The notes beneath the pieces are model-generated. The model made no database searches and was not told the DNA's origin. It saw only the letters and a program-made list of their open reading frames with translations. Source: Mucilaginibacter sp. L3T2-6 (GTDB lineage Bacteria > Bacteroidota > Bacteroidia > Sphingobacteriales > Sphingobacteriaceae). Taken from it: a DNA stretch of 64,000 bases. Within the stretch, counting starts at the first letter, position 1. Every line of letters starts with the position of its first letter. Shown here in pieces: positions 16,833-24,038 of this stretch. The position numbers were made by a program, and so were the translations under genes. The stretch spans positions 124,001 through 188,000 of the forward strand of contig NZ_JAUMKC010000003.1 of assembly GCF_030519355.1 (NCBI RefSeq). The letters are read 5' to 3'.

Positions 16833-18109
16833 TCCATGCTTCAAGCAGTTTGAGGAACTGTTTAAACTACAATGAGCAAAAGCTAAAGACGGGAGATGCG
16901 CGGCTGTTGGAGGCAGGCTATTACCCGATGGATGGGGCTCAAATGACCTTTCACCAGAAGCTGGCGCGGCTGGAAAAATTGACGTCTTTGAACCAGCGGA
17001 CGCGGGTAAACAGTGTGCATATTTCCTTGAATTTTGATCCTTCGGAAAAACTTTCTGATGAGTTATTGCGGGAGATCGCAGCGGTCTATCTGGAGAAGAT
17101 CGGGTTTGCTGGCCAGCCTTATTTATTGTACCAGCATTTGGATGCGGGGCATCCGCATATCCACCTGGTGACCACGAATATCAAGCCAGATGGCAAGGCG
17201 ATCAATTTGAATAACCTGGGGAAGAACCAATCGTCGGCAGCGCGAAGGGAAATTGAAATCGCGTATGGTTTGGTGCGGGCGGAGGATAGCCAGCAGCGGG
17301 AAATGTTCACGCTGAAACCGGTGAATGTGGAGCGGGCTTTGTATGGGCGGGTAGAAACGAAACGGGCAATCGGCGGGCTGCTGAATTCGGTGCTGAAGAA
17401 TTACAAGTTCACGTCACTAAATGAGTTGAACGCGGTGCTGCAACTGTATAATGTTACGGCTGACGCGGGCAGCGAAGGTTCGCGGATTCGGGAGCATGAA
17501 GGCTTGGTTTACCGGGTGCTGGACGAGCAGGGTAACAAGGTGGGTGTGCCGATCCGGGCGAGTGATTTTTTTAGCAAGCCGACTTTGAAAAATATCAGGG
17601 AAAAGTTCGGGCCGAATGAGACGGCGCGGGTTGCGCATAAGGGGCGGTTGCGGAATGCGATTGATTTGGCTCTGCTGCGTGGCGGCATGGACATGGAGGG
17701 TTTTAAAAATGCTTTGAAAAAGGAGGGTATCGATGTGGTGCTGCGGCAGAACGCGGACGGGGTGATCTATGGGATCACTTATATAGATCATGTGAAAAAG
17801 ATGGTGTTCAATGGCAGTGACTTGGGCAAGGCTTACAGTGCCAAAGCCATCCTGGAACGCTGCGGACAAGGCGGGGCAAGCGAGGAAAAAAACAAACCGG
17901 GCGAGGCGGAAAAGGTTGGACGGCGCAGGGTGGGAGAAGACGGTTGGCGTAGCGTAAACTCCAATCAAAATTTTGCGGGTGAGGGGAAAAATATAACGGG
18001 GCCGGGGGTACTGGAAACTTTGCTGGAACCGGGTTATCAGCCGGAGGTAATGGACTGGCAGCTGAAGCGGAAAAAGAAGAAGAAAAAGCAACGGGTGCGG
18101 ATAGATTGA
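16820..18109 (+). CDS. MOBP-type relaxase / mobilization nuclease
   Basis: 429 residues. The N-terminal nuclease domain has a candidate catalytic Tyr at Y17 (NCLNYNEQK) and the three-histidine metal motif at QHLDAGHPHIHLVTTN (H106, H111, H113, H115). It would nick one strand at oriT, stay bound to the 5' end and pilot the DNA to the coupling protein. The C-terminal half is longer, basic and poorly conserved, ending in a Lys-rich tail (KRKKKKKKQRVRID). It overlaps the MobC-like gene and is followed by the TraG gene after 72 bp. The family call is firm. Confidence 0.92.
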   Translation: MVAVIHASSSLRNCLNYNEQKLKTGDARLLEAGYYPMDGAQMTFHQKLARLEKLTSLNQRTRVNSVHISLNFDPSEKLSDELLREIAAVYLEKIGFAGQPYLLYQHLDAGHPHIHLVTTNIKPDGKAINLNNLGKNQSSAARREIEIAYGLVRAEDSQQREMFTLKPVNVERALYGRVETKRAIGGLLNSVLKNYKFTSLNELNAVLQLYNVTADAGSEGSRIREHEGLVYRVLDEQGNKVGVPIRASDFFSKPTLKNIREKFGPNETARVAHKGRLRNAIDLALLRGGMDMEGFKNALKKEGIDVVLRQNADGVIYGITYIDHVKKMVFNGSDLGKAYSAKAILERCGQGGASEEKNKPGEAEKVGRRRVGEDGWRSVNSNQNFAGEGKNITGPGVLETLLEPGYQPEVMDWQLKRKKKKKKQRVRID

Positions 18110-18148
18110 ATGTCGTGTAATTGATTATTTGTGTTGTTGATAAAAAAG

Positions 18149-18167
18149 TCCTCCCGACCGGGGAGGA
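18149..18167 (+). promoter_or_regulatory. Hairpin next to ribosome site of the TraG gene
   Basis: TCCTCCC (18,149-18,155) pairs with GGGAGGA (18,161-18,167). The strong ribosome site AGGAGGGG begins only 4 bases later, at 18,171, and the ATG is at 18,182. The TCCTCCC arm could also pair with the Shine-Dalgarno itself, so the hairpin may keep that site free or block it. Such a strong Shine-Dalgarno is unusual for Bacteroidota. Confidence 0.45.
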
Positions 18168-18181
18168 TTTAGGAGGGGCTT

Positions 18182-20161
18182 ATGCAGACGGGGGAAAACG
18201 ATCAGGCGATGCGCAAGATCCTGGACATGACCAGGCTGATCAGTATCGTGGTGTTGGGGTTACATTTTTATAAGGAATGTTACGGGGCGTTCGTGGAATG
18301 GCATTTGACAGCGGCGTTGTCGACCCGTTTACTGGGGAATATTTGCCGGACGGGTTTGTTCAGTAATTTTTATAAAGCCAAACTGATCGCGCTGGGGTTC
18401 CTGGTGATTGCGCTGATCGGGGTCAAGGGGAAGAAGGATGAAAAGCAAAACTACAAGACGGCGCTGTTATACCTTTTTGTGGGTCTGTTTTTTTTCCTCG
18501 CCAGTTACTTCATTTTACTGGTGAGGGAAAATGTAACAGTGTTGGCGTCGCTGTATATGGGGGTGACGGGTTTGGGTTTTTTATTGTTCATGTCGGGCGG
18601 CACGATGCTGTCCAGGATCATCCGGGATAGGTTGTCCAATGATATTTTCAACCGCGACCAGGAGACTTTTCCGCAGGAGGAACGGCTGATCGAAAATGAG
18701 TATTCGGTGAACCTGCCGGCGCGTTATGTGCTCAAGGGTAAGGTTCGCAATTCTTATATCAATTATATCAATATGTTCCGGGCGCTCCTTGTATTGGGAT
18801 CGCCGGGTTCGGGCAAGAGTTATTTTATTATCCGGCATGTGATCACGCAGCATATCCGCAAGGGTTTTGCGATGTTCGTTTATGACTTCAAAATGCCGGA
18901 CCTGGCGGTCATTGCCTACAATACCTGGCTAAAGTATAAGGGGAATTACAAAATTGTGCCGAAGTTCTTTTCAATCAATTTTGATGACCTGGCGCGGAGT
19001 AACCGCTGCAACCCGCTGGAGCCTTCGGCGATGCTCGACCTGACGGATGCGGTGGAATCGGCGCGAACGATCTTATTGGGTTTGAATAGGGAGTGGATCA
19101 AACGGCAGGGGGATTTCTTTGTGGAATCGCCGATCAATTTCCTGACGGCAATCATCTGGTATTTGCGGCGCTATAACGACGGGGAATTCTGTACGCTGCC
19201 GCATGTGATCGAGCTGATGCAGGTGGACTACGATAAGCTGTTTACGATCCTGCGCACGCAGCAGGAGATCGATGTGCTGATCAACCCTTTTGTGAGCGCC
19301 TTTATGCGCGATGCGGTGGAGCAATTGGAGGGACAGATCGCTTCAGCAAAGATCACGATGGCACGGATTGCCTCGCCGCAATTGTATTATGTGTTGTCAG
19401 GTAACGAGTTTATGCTGGACATCAACAACCCAAAGGAGCCGAAGATCGTCTGTATGGGCAATAATCCGCAGAAGATCCAGATCTACGGGGCTGTACTATC
19501 CCTGTTCACCAACCGGCTGCTAAAGATCATCAACCAGAAGAATAGGCTGAAATGCAGCCTGGTCTTTGACGAATTCCCAACGCTAACGACGGACATCATT
19601 CCGACAATTTCAACTGGCAGATCGAATTTAATTTCCACTTGTTTGGGTATCCAGGACGCAAGCCAGCTGCGCAAGGATTATGGCAAGGAACAGGCGGATG
19701 TGATCATGAATATCACGGGCAATATGGCGGTCGGCCAGGTATCGGGGGACACCGCTAAATACGTGTCGGAAAAGATCGGGCGGATCATGCAGGAGCGGGA
19801 AAGTTTATCTATTAACCGGAGCGATACCTCGATCAGCCGGTCCAAACAATTAGAGGCGGCGGTACCGGCCTCGCGGATCTCGGCGTTGAGTTCCGGGGAG
19901 TTTGTCGGCATGGTAGCGGATAACCCGGATGAGAAGATTGAACTGAAGGCATTTCATTGCGAGATCATCAATGACCATGAGGGACTGAAAAATGAAATTG
20001 CGGGCTATGTGGAATTGCCGGTGGTGAGGAGGATTCACAGCGCCATTGTACAGCGGAATTATTTACAGATCAAACAGGATATCCAGGAGCTGATACAACT
20101 CGAAATGGAGCGGTTACTGAGCGACCCGGCGTTGTCGCATCTGATCATTAAGAAAAACTAA
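18182..20161 (+). CDS. traG: TraG/VirD4-type conjugal coupling protein
   Basis: 659 residues. The N-terminus has about four hydrophobic segments (for example LLYLFVGLFFFLASYFILLV) anchoring it in the inner membrane. The cytosolic ATPase domain has Walker A at GSPGSGKS (residues 206-213) and a Walker B-like LVFDEFPTL near residue 465. It couples relaxase-bound DNA to a type IV secretion channel and powers export. In Bacteroidota elements this gene is also called mobC or traG. No other tra genes follow within the window: the next DNA is a broken small gene, so the channel must be encoded elsewhere or has been lost. Confidence 0.92.
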   Translation: MQTGENDQAMRKILDMTRLISIVVLGLHFYKECYGAFVEWHLTAALSTRLLGNICRTGLFSNFYKAKLIALGFLVIALIGVKGKKDEKQNYKTALLYLFVGLFFFLASYFILLVRENVTVLASLYMGVTGLGFLLFMSGGTMLSRIIRDRLSNDIFNRDQETFPQEERLIENEYSVNLPARYVLKGKVRNSYINYINMFRALLVLGSPGSGKSYFIIRHVITQHIRKGFAMFVYDFKMPDLAVIAYNTWLKYKGNYKIVPKFFSINFDDLARSNRCNPLEPSAMLDLTDAVESARTILLGLNREWIKRQGDFFVESPINFLTAIIWYLRRYNDGEFCTLPHVIELMQVDYDKLFTILRTQQEIDVLINPFVSAFMRDAVEQLEGQIASAKITMARIASPQLYYVLSGNEFMLDINNPKEPKIVCMGNNPQKIQIYGAVLSLFTNRLLKIINQKNRLKCSLVFDEFPTLTTDIIPTISTGRSNLISTCLGIQDASQLRKDYGKEQADVIMNITGNMAVGQVSGDTAKYVSEKIGRIMQERESLSINRSDTSISRSKQLEAAVPASRISALSSGEFVGMVADNPDEKIELKAFHCEIINDHEGLKNEIAGYVELPVVRRIHSAIVQRNYLQIKQDIQELIQLEMERLLSDPALSHLIIKKN

Positions 20162-20264
20162 ATCTTATTATAACCATTAAATCCGAGCAAAGTGATTCGC
20201 TATGCGCAATAATTGTCGTATATTTAAGTACAATTATTAAGCGCGGGAACACATACCCAACGAT

Positions 20265-20528
20265 ATGACAGCATTTGAATTAGAGTTACAGGAACGAAAA
20301 ATAAGGGAGTCTTATCACCGCCTGCGCAGGTAAAAATTTGAAAGAAATTTACCCTTTCTCATTTTTTCTGAAGACTTGCCGGAAGGGCAATCTTACCTGG
20401 AATACGCCGATGGCCATATCGAAATCCAGGAAATGGAAGATGATGACCTAACATTCAAATCGACAATAGTCCGCGTACTCGGCAAGGCCGAAGCGGATCT
20501 GGTGACGAAAAAAAACTTACTATCCTAA
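20265..20528 (+). pseudogene. Small conserved protein gene with in-frame TAA
   Basis: One frame reads MTAFELELQERKIRESYHRL, RR, then TAA at 20,331-20,333, and continues unbroken to a second stop at 20,526 with EDLPEGQSYLEYADGHIEIQ and a C-terminus ending VTKKNLLS. The C-terminal segment looks like a family of small Bacteroidota proteins I recall only by pattern. The full product would be about 86 residues. A single substitution (for example AAA to TAA) explains the break. It lies 104 bp after the TraG gene and may mark decay at the right end of the mobile element. Confidence 0.6.
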
Positions 20529-20598
20529 TCAACTTATTCCCATATAGAAATCATCTGAACCAAGTATGGCGTTATGGCATGTTGTTAGCTTAATCGGA

Positions 20599-21390
20599 TC
20601 AGATTCCATCAGGTAATCCTTGATGAAATCTTATATTTTGAAACGCTTGCGCAAGTCGCTCCATCAACGATTTCAGATGGTTGAAATTAATGAATACCTC
20701 TTCCATAGTGGGGTTACCCCCATATCTTAACGTTGTACCATAAGGATCAAAATCATGAAAGGTTATAACAATATTGCCAAGCCATTCCGGTAGACTGGCA
20801 TTGAATTCCTTTTTAAGGTAATCTTTGAGCTTTTCAAGAAGCGTTAATAGATTGTGCGTTTGTAGATGGCTGCCTAGGACGGCTTTTATATACAATTCCA
20901 CCGCGTGCCGGTAATTGAATATGGCAGCTGGGTATAGATTCAGGCGCTCCTCATTTTCAAGTGATGCCTCGATTAGGCGGTCGCCGGCAAGCTTATAGGA
21001 TTTGGCCAGAAAGAAAGTATCAGCAAACTCGGATAAACCTACAAACAAGATCCCGTGCTTCCAACTTTCATCAATGTCTTCCGGCGGTTCTATCACAAAC
21101 GGGGTGTTTAACAAAATGAATTCATCAATTAAGAAATCATCATGGTGGCTATTTGAATTTAAGCCGTATTTGATATTTTCAAAATCCGGTTCATCTTCCC
21201 AATATTGCAGGATATACCCAAATATGCGGATGTCCTCTAAATTAAATTCTCGCGGCGTGCCTTTTGTGGGATTTGCATTTTTGCTTAAATATTCTGAAAA
21301 ATAATAACACCATTTTTTAACAATGTCTTTGTCGACTTTGAAAAGCCGGGCGGCGTCGGCAAGAGAATATTTCAGGTTGTATTTAAGCAT
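20599..21390 (-). CDS. MerR-like HTH plus HEPN-like domain protein, 263 aa
   Basis: The N-terminus (about 1-65) is MerR-like: KYSLADAARLFKVDKDIVKK, then FNLEDIRIFGYILQYWED. The C-terminal part (about 150-255) has the helical HEPN layout AAIFNYRHAVELYIKAVL, then HNLLTLLEKLKDYLKK. A clear R-x4-6-H motif is not visible; RHAVELYIK is the expected position for substrate-binding HEPN proteins. It may be a regulator or toxin that senses nucleotides or RNA. It lies alone between the mobilization remnant and the carbon-uptake operon, with 404 bp upstream. Domain calls are moderate, function unknown. Confidence 0.6.
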   Translation of the reverse strand: MLKYNLKYSLADAARLFKVDKDIVKKWCYYFSEYLSKNANPTKGTPREFNLEDIRIFGYILQYWEDEPDFENIKYGLNSNSHHDDFLIDEFILLNTPFVIEPPEDIDESWKHGILFVGLSEFADTFFLAKSYKLAGDRLIEASLENEERLNLYPAAIFNYRHAVELYIKAVLGSHLQTHNLLTLLEKLKDYLKKEFNASLPEWLGNIVITFHDFDPYGTTLRYGGNPTMEEVFINFNHLKSLMERLAQAFQNIRFHQGLPDGI

Positions 21391-21587
21391 CAGCCAATAT
21401 AAGCTTAAATTTTTCGAATGACTATCGTATAGCTTATTGAATATAGCGTAGTCCGATTATCCGAAGGTTATCTATATAGTCAGCCACTATCTGATGGTTC
21501 TCCCTGTTAATACCTAACTTATCATCCTTTAATTTGAATTAAATTAGCATTTTTTCTTCAAGGAAATTTTTCGCGTCTATAATTGCT

Positions 21588-21671
21588 TGCACATCAGCGT
21601 GCAGGTTCGACCTGGCGCGTGTTCCTACTACCAAAGTACCAGGCAGTTGCGATTTAGCAACTGCCTGTTTT
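21588..21671 (+). ncRNA. Possible small RNA ending in intrinsic terminator
   Basis: TGCAC-ATCAGC-GTGCA (21,588-21,603), CAGGT-TCG-ACCTG (21,602-21,614) and CCTGG/CCAGG (21,611-21,615 with 21,639-21,643) precede a perfect 11-bp terminator hairpin, CAGGCAGTTGC (21,640-21,650) and GCAACTGCCTG (21,657-21,667), followed by TTTTG. The hairpin-plus-T orientation is plus strand, whereas both flanking genes are on the minus strand, so no annotated transcript would use it. The rest of 21,391-21,794 shows no gene. A structured sRNA is inferred; an attachment-site remnant is another option. Confidence 0.4.
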
Positions 21672-21794
21672 GTTAAACGAGGTTTTTAAGCACGAAATCA
21701 CAGACGATTAAGCCGGTCCCGCCACCGGACCCGGCAACCGGATTATCAAGTTATCCAAAATCGGGGAGCGTCCGGTACTTACATCAGTTTTAAA

Positions 21795-22079
21795 TTACAG
21801 TTCAGGATTGTTCAGGGGCTTGATCTTTATGTCCGCAAGTATTTCAAATTCTTTCTCCTGATCGTAATTCCTGAGGAATTTTAACACCTGTTCCAGCGTT
21901 TCCTCTAACCCTTGAATACGTTTTTCCGCCTGTACATCAGGTTTGCCGAATCGCTCCAGGTGACTCAAGTTTTTGATATTATGGAACCGCAATTTATCCA
22001 TAAAAAGAGTTGATAAGAGCTCATTTGTTTCCGACCCAGTAAATGTGCCGTCTATTAGCGTAAATTCATTTTTAAGCAT
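21795..22079 (-). CDS. Small hypothetical protein, 94 aa
   Basis: A short acidic, helical protein (start MLKNEFTLIDGTFTGSETNE, with a coiled-coil-like EKRIQGLEETLEQVLKFLRN). No membrane segment or known motif. It is the last gene in the dabB-dabA-DUF6671-Sua5 run, 76 bp after the Sua5 gene, and may be co-transcribed. The frame and codon use look genuine, but I cannot assign a function. Confidence 0.55.
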   Translation of the reverse strand: MLKNEFTLIDGTFTGSETNELLSTLFMDKLRFHNIKNLSHLERFGKPDVQAEKRIQGLEETLEQVLKFLRNYDQEKEFEILADIKIKPLNNPEL

Positions 22080-22155
22080 TGTCTTTGTTTTTAATTTATT
22101 GGGATTAAACTATACTCAGTACAACATTCTTTGATCGCAAAATAATTTTTCGTCT

Positions 22156-23118
22156 TTAGGCTTTTGCGCGGCTCAACCGATCATTAATTGATATGCCAAT
22201 ACCTGTGTCAGGAAATTTCCGCACAATTATTATGTCGTAATCCCTGCTGTCCATGGCATGCATAGCTCCATACAGATTGGCGCCAGCCGTTTTGAAGTCA
22301 TCGTGTCTGCATAACAATAGTTGATGTTCGTTTGCTAAAAGATTTGAATAAACATTATAAGTAATGACACCAATTTTCTGATGGCTGTATTTTTGAATAT
22401 CCTGCTCCAGGTCATCACTTACAATGAGCTTAGTTTTCGGGCTATAGTGTTTAGCGTGCATGCCCGGGGCAAGTACTTTTTCTGATGTGGCAAGCTTGAT
22501 CTTTCCTATTTTATCTTCTATTTCTTCGATTGGGATTGCGCCTTTCCGGTATAAGGTCGGCACACCTTTGGGGAAGCCTATAATGGTTGATTCAAGTCCA
22601 AATTTGCATGACCCGCCATCCAATATATAGGGTATCTTACCGTTGAGCATTTGTAAAACGTGCATGGCGCTTGTGGGGCTTATATAGGTATAAGGATTTG
22701 CGCTTGGTGCGGCCAACGGAAGGCCGGCTTCGGCCATTAAAGCCAGAGTAAGATTATGGTCGGGCAGTCGTACCGCCACATCGGGAAGACCGGCCGTTAC
22801 CATATCAGGAACGATATTCTTTTTAGGCAGCAGTAAAGTTAGCGGCCCCGGCGTAAAAGCATTAAGCAGTATTTTAGCTTCCGCAGGTACCGATCTAACA
22901 ATCTCATTTAAAATATCTGCATTATGGACGTGTACGATCAGCGGGTTATTGGCCGGCCGCTGTTTAACCCCGAATATTTGTTTAACGGCTGCTTCTGAAA
23001 ATACATTTCCAGCCAGTCCATAAACCGTTTCTGTGGGTATCGCTACCAATTTGTTCGCGCGCAGTAGTTCTGCCGCGATATGTATATCGTTTCCAATTTC
23101 TGTTATCATGTGAGACAT
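22156..23118 (-). CDS. L-threonylcarbamoyladenylate synthase (Sua5/TsaC type)
   Basis: 320 residues, the long Sua5 form. The YrdC-like catalytic domain (about 1-200) has VAIPTETVYGLAGNVFSEAA, KQRPANNPLIVHV and the APSANP motif that bind ATP and threonine. The C-terminal Sua5 domain has LAPGMHAKHYSPKTKL. The enzyme makes threonylcarbamoyl-AMP from L-threonine, bicarbonate/CO2 and ATP, the first step of tRNA t6A37 formation. It sits 11 bp downstream of the DUF6671 gene and in line with dabBA, so its bicarbonate substrate may be supplied by that complex. It could be the housekeeping enzyme or a second copy used for another purpose. Confidence 0.9.
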   Translation of the reverse strand: MSHMITEIGNDIHIAAELLRANKLVAIPTETVYGLAGNVFSEAAVKQIFGVKQRPANNPLIVHVHNADILNEIVRSVPAEAKILLNAFTPGPLTLLLPKKNIVPDMVTAGLPDVAVRLPDHNLTLALMAEAGLPLAAPSANPYTYISPTSAMHVLQMLNGKIPYILDGGSCKFGLESTIIGFPKGVPTLYRKGAIPIEEIEDKIGKIKLATSEKVLAPGMHAKHYSPKTKLIVSDDLEQDIQKYSHQKIGVITYNVYSNLLANEHQLLLCRHDDFKTAGANLYGAMHAMDSRDYDIIIVRKFPDTGIGISINDRLSRAKA

Positions 23119-23129
23119 TATCTTGTTAA

Positions 23130-23984
23130 TTATGGGTTACACCATTCACAGAATTGAGGGTCTTCAAAAGACTTCTTATTCGGGTAATAACTGTCCTGGT
23201 GATAGTTGCATTTTTTGCAGATATAAACATATTTCAGTGTGCTTTCTGTAGGAAGTTTACATGAGATGCATGGTAAGCCCGGCACAATATTGCCAACATC
23301 GAAACCAGGGGTTTTACAATGCGGGCACTTTGAATTCATAAGGACTGCGAGCTTTTCAGCAGTTTGCGCAATCACCGACATCCTGGTCGGATTATTCATT
23401 GCACGCATATCAGTTTCTATGAAAAGACTTCCATAATCAGCGAGAAACAATTTTGAGATCAACTGCAACTCGTCCCAGTTTTTAATATTCTTGACGAGAT
23501 GTGAATAATCATTATTGCTCTTTTTTAAAATAACTTTATGACCCGGAAATCCTGCCGCCTCTGCAAAAGTCTTCACCTCATCAAGCGACGCTACTTGTTT
23601 TGCCGAAAAATTCGTATTTGTAGAAACTTCTCTTACCGCTAACTCCAAATCATTTTCATAGTCAGTTAATAATAATATTTCATCGTCCGCAGGAACAAAA
23701 TATAGGGAAGGATGAGGTCCGAAAGAGCCCTCGCTTGCGATGACCAGGCTTGCGTTAAATGCCGACGCGGCCGCTTTTGATTTTTTTCTTGCGGCGTCAA
23801 GGGGGCTGCCTACCCTTTCTATTTCACCGGTGAATGTGCCGAACATATCAGAATTGAAACCTTCAGGCACAATTACATTCGCCTGAAACTTTTCTCTAAG
23901 CACGGGTGCGATCGCTTCCTCTTTTTTATGACTGGTAGCGATCAGGAAATTACGCCGAAAAAAAATACTATCCGAAAATTTCAT
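23130..23984 (-). CDS. DUF6671-like protein with C-terminal zinc ribbon
   Basis: 284 residues. The N-terminal domain has FLIATSHKKEEAIAPVLREK and acidic segments, and I recall it as DUF6671. The C-terminal about 65 residues carry four C-x2-C pairs (CPHC, CISC, CKKC, CEWC) that could form two zinc ribbons. The biochemical role is not known to me. It lies between dabA (54 bp) and the Sua5 gene (11 bp). Tight spacing with a bicarbonate-using enzyme suggests a shared pathway, possibly an accessory or carbamoylation-related function, but that is inference. Confidence 0.65.
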   Translation of the reverse strand: MKFSDSIFFRRNFLIATSHKKEEAIAPVLREKFQANVIVPEGFNSDMFGTFTGEIERVGSPLDAARKKSKAAASAFNASLVIASEGSFGPHPSLYFVPADDEILLLTDYENDLELAVREVSTNTNFSAKQVASLDEVKTFAEAAGFPGHKVILKKSNNDYSHLVKNIKNWDELQLISKLFLADYGSLFIETDMRAMNNPTRMSVIAQTAEKLAVLMNSKCPHCKTPGFDVGNIVPGLPCISCKLPTESTLKYVYICKKCNYHQDSYYPNKKSFEDPQFCEWCNP

Positions 23985-24038
23985 ATCGTTGTTTATATGC
24001 CTGCTGGATTAAAATACCTGTGGTTTTGATTTGGTTGA

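Noticed and set aside
18149..18167. Intrinsic terminator after the relaxase gene
   Set aside because: No T-run follows; the ribosome site of the TraG gene does. Treated as a leader hairpin instead.
21602..21614. GTTCGACC resembling a tRNA T-loop, suggesting a tRNA or att site
   Set aside because: No 5-bp T-stem with a 7-base loop, no acceptor stem or CCA partner; a CAGGT-TCG-ACCTG hairpin explains it better.
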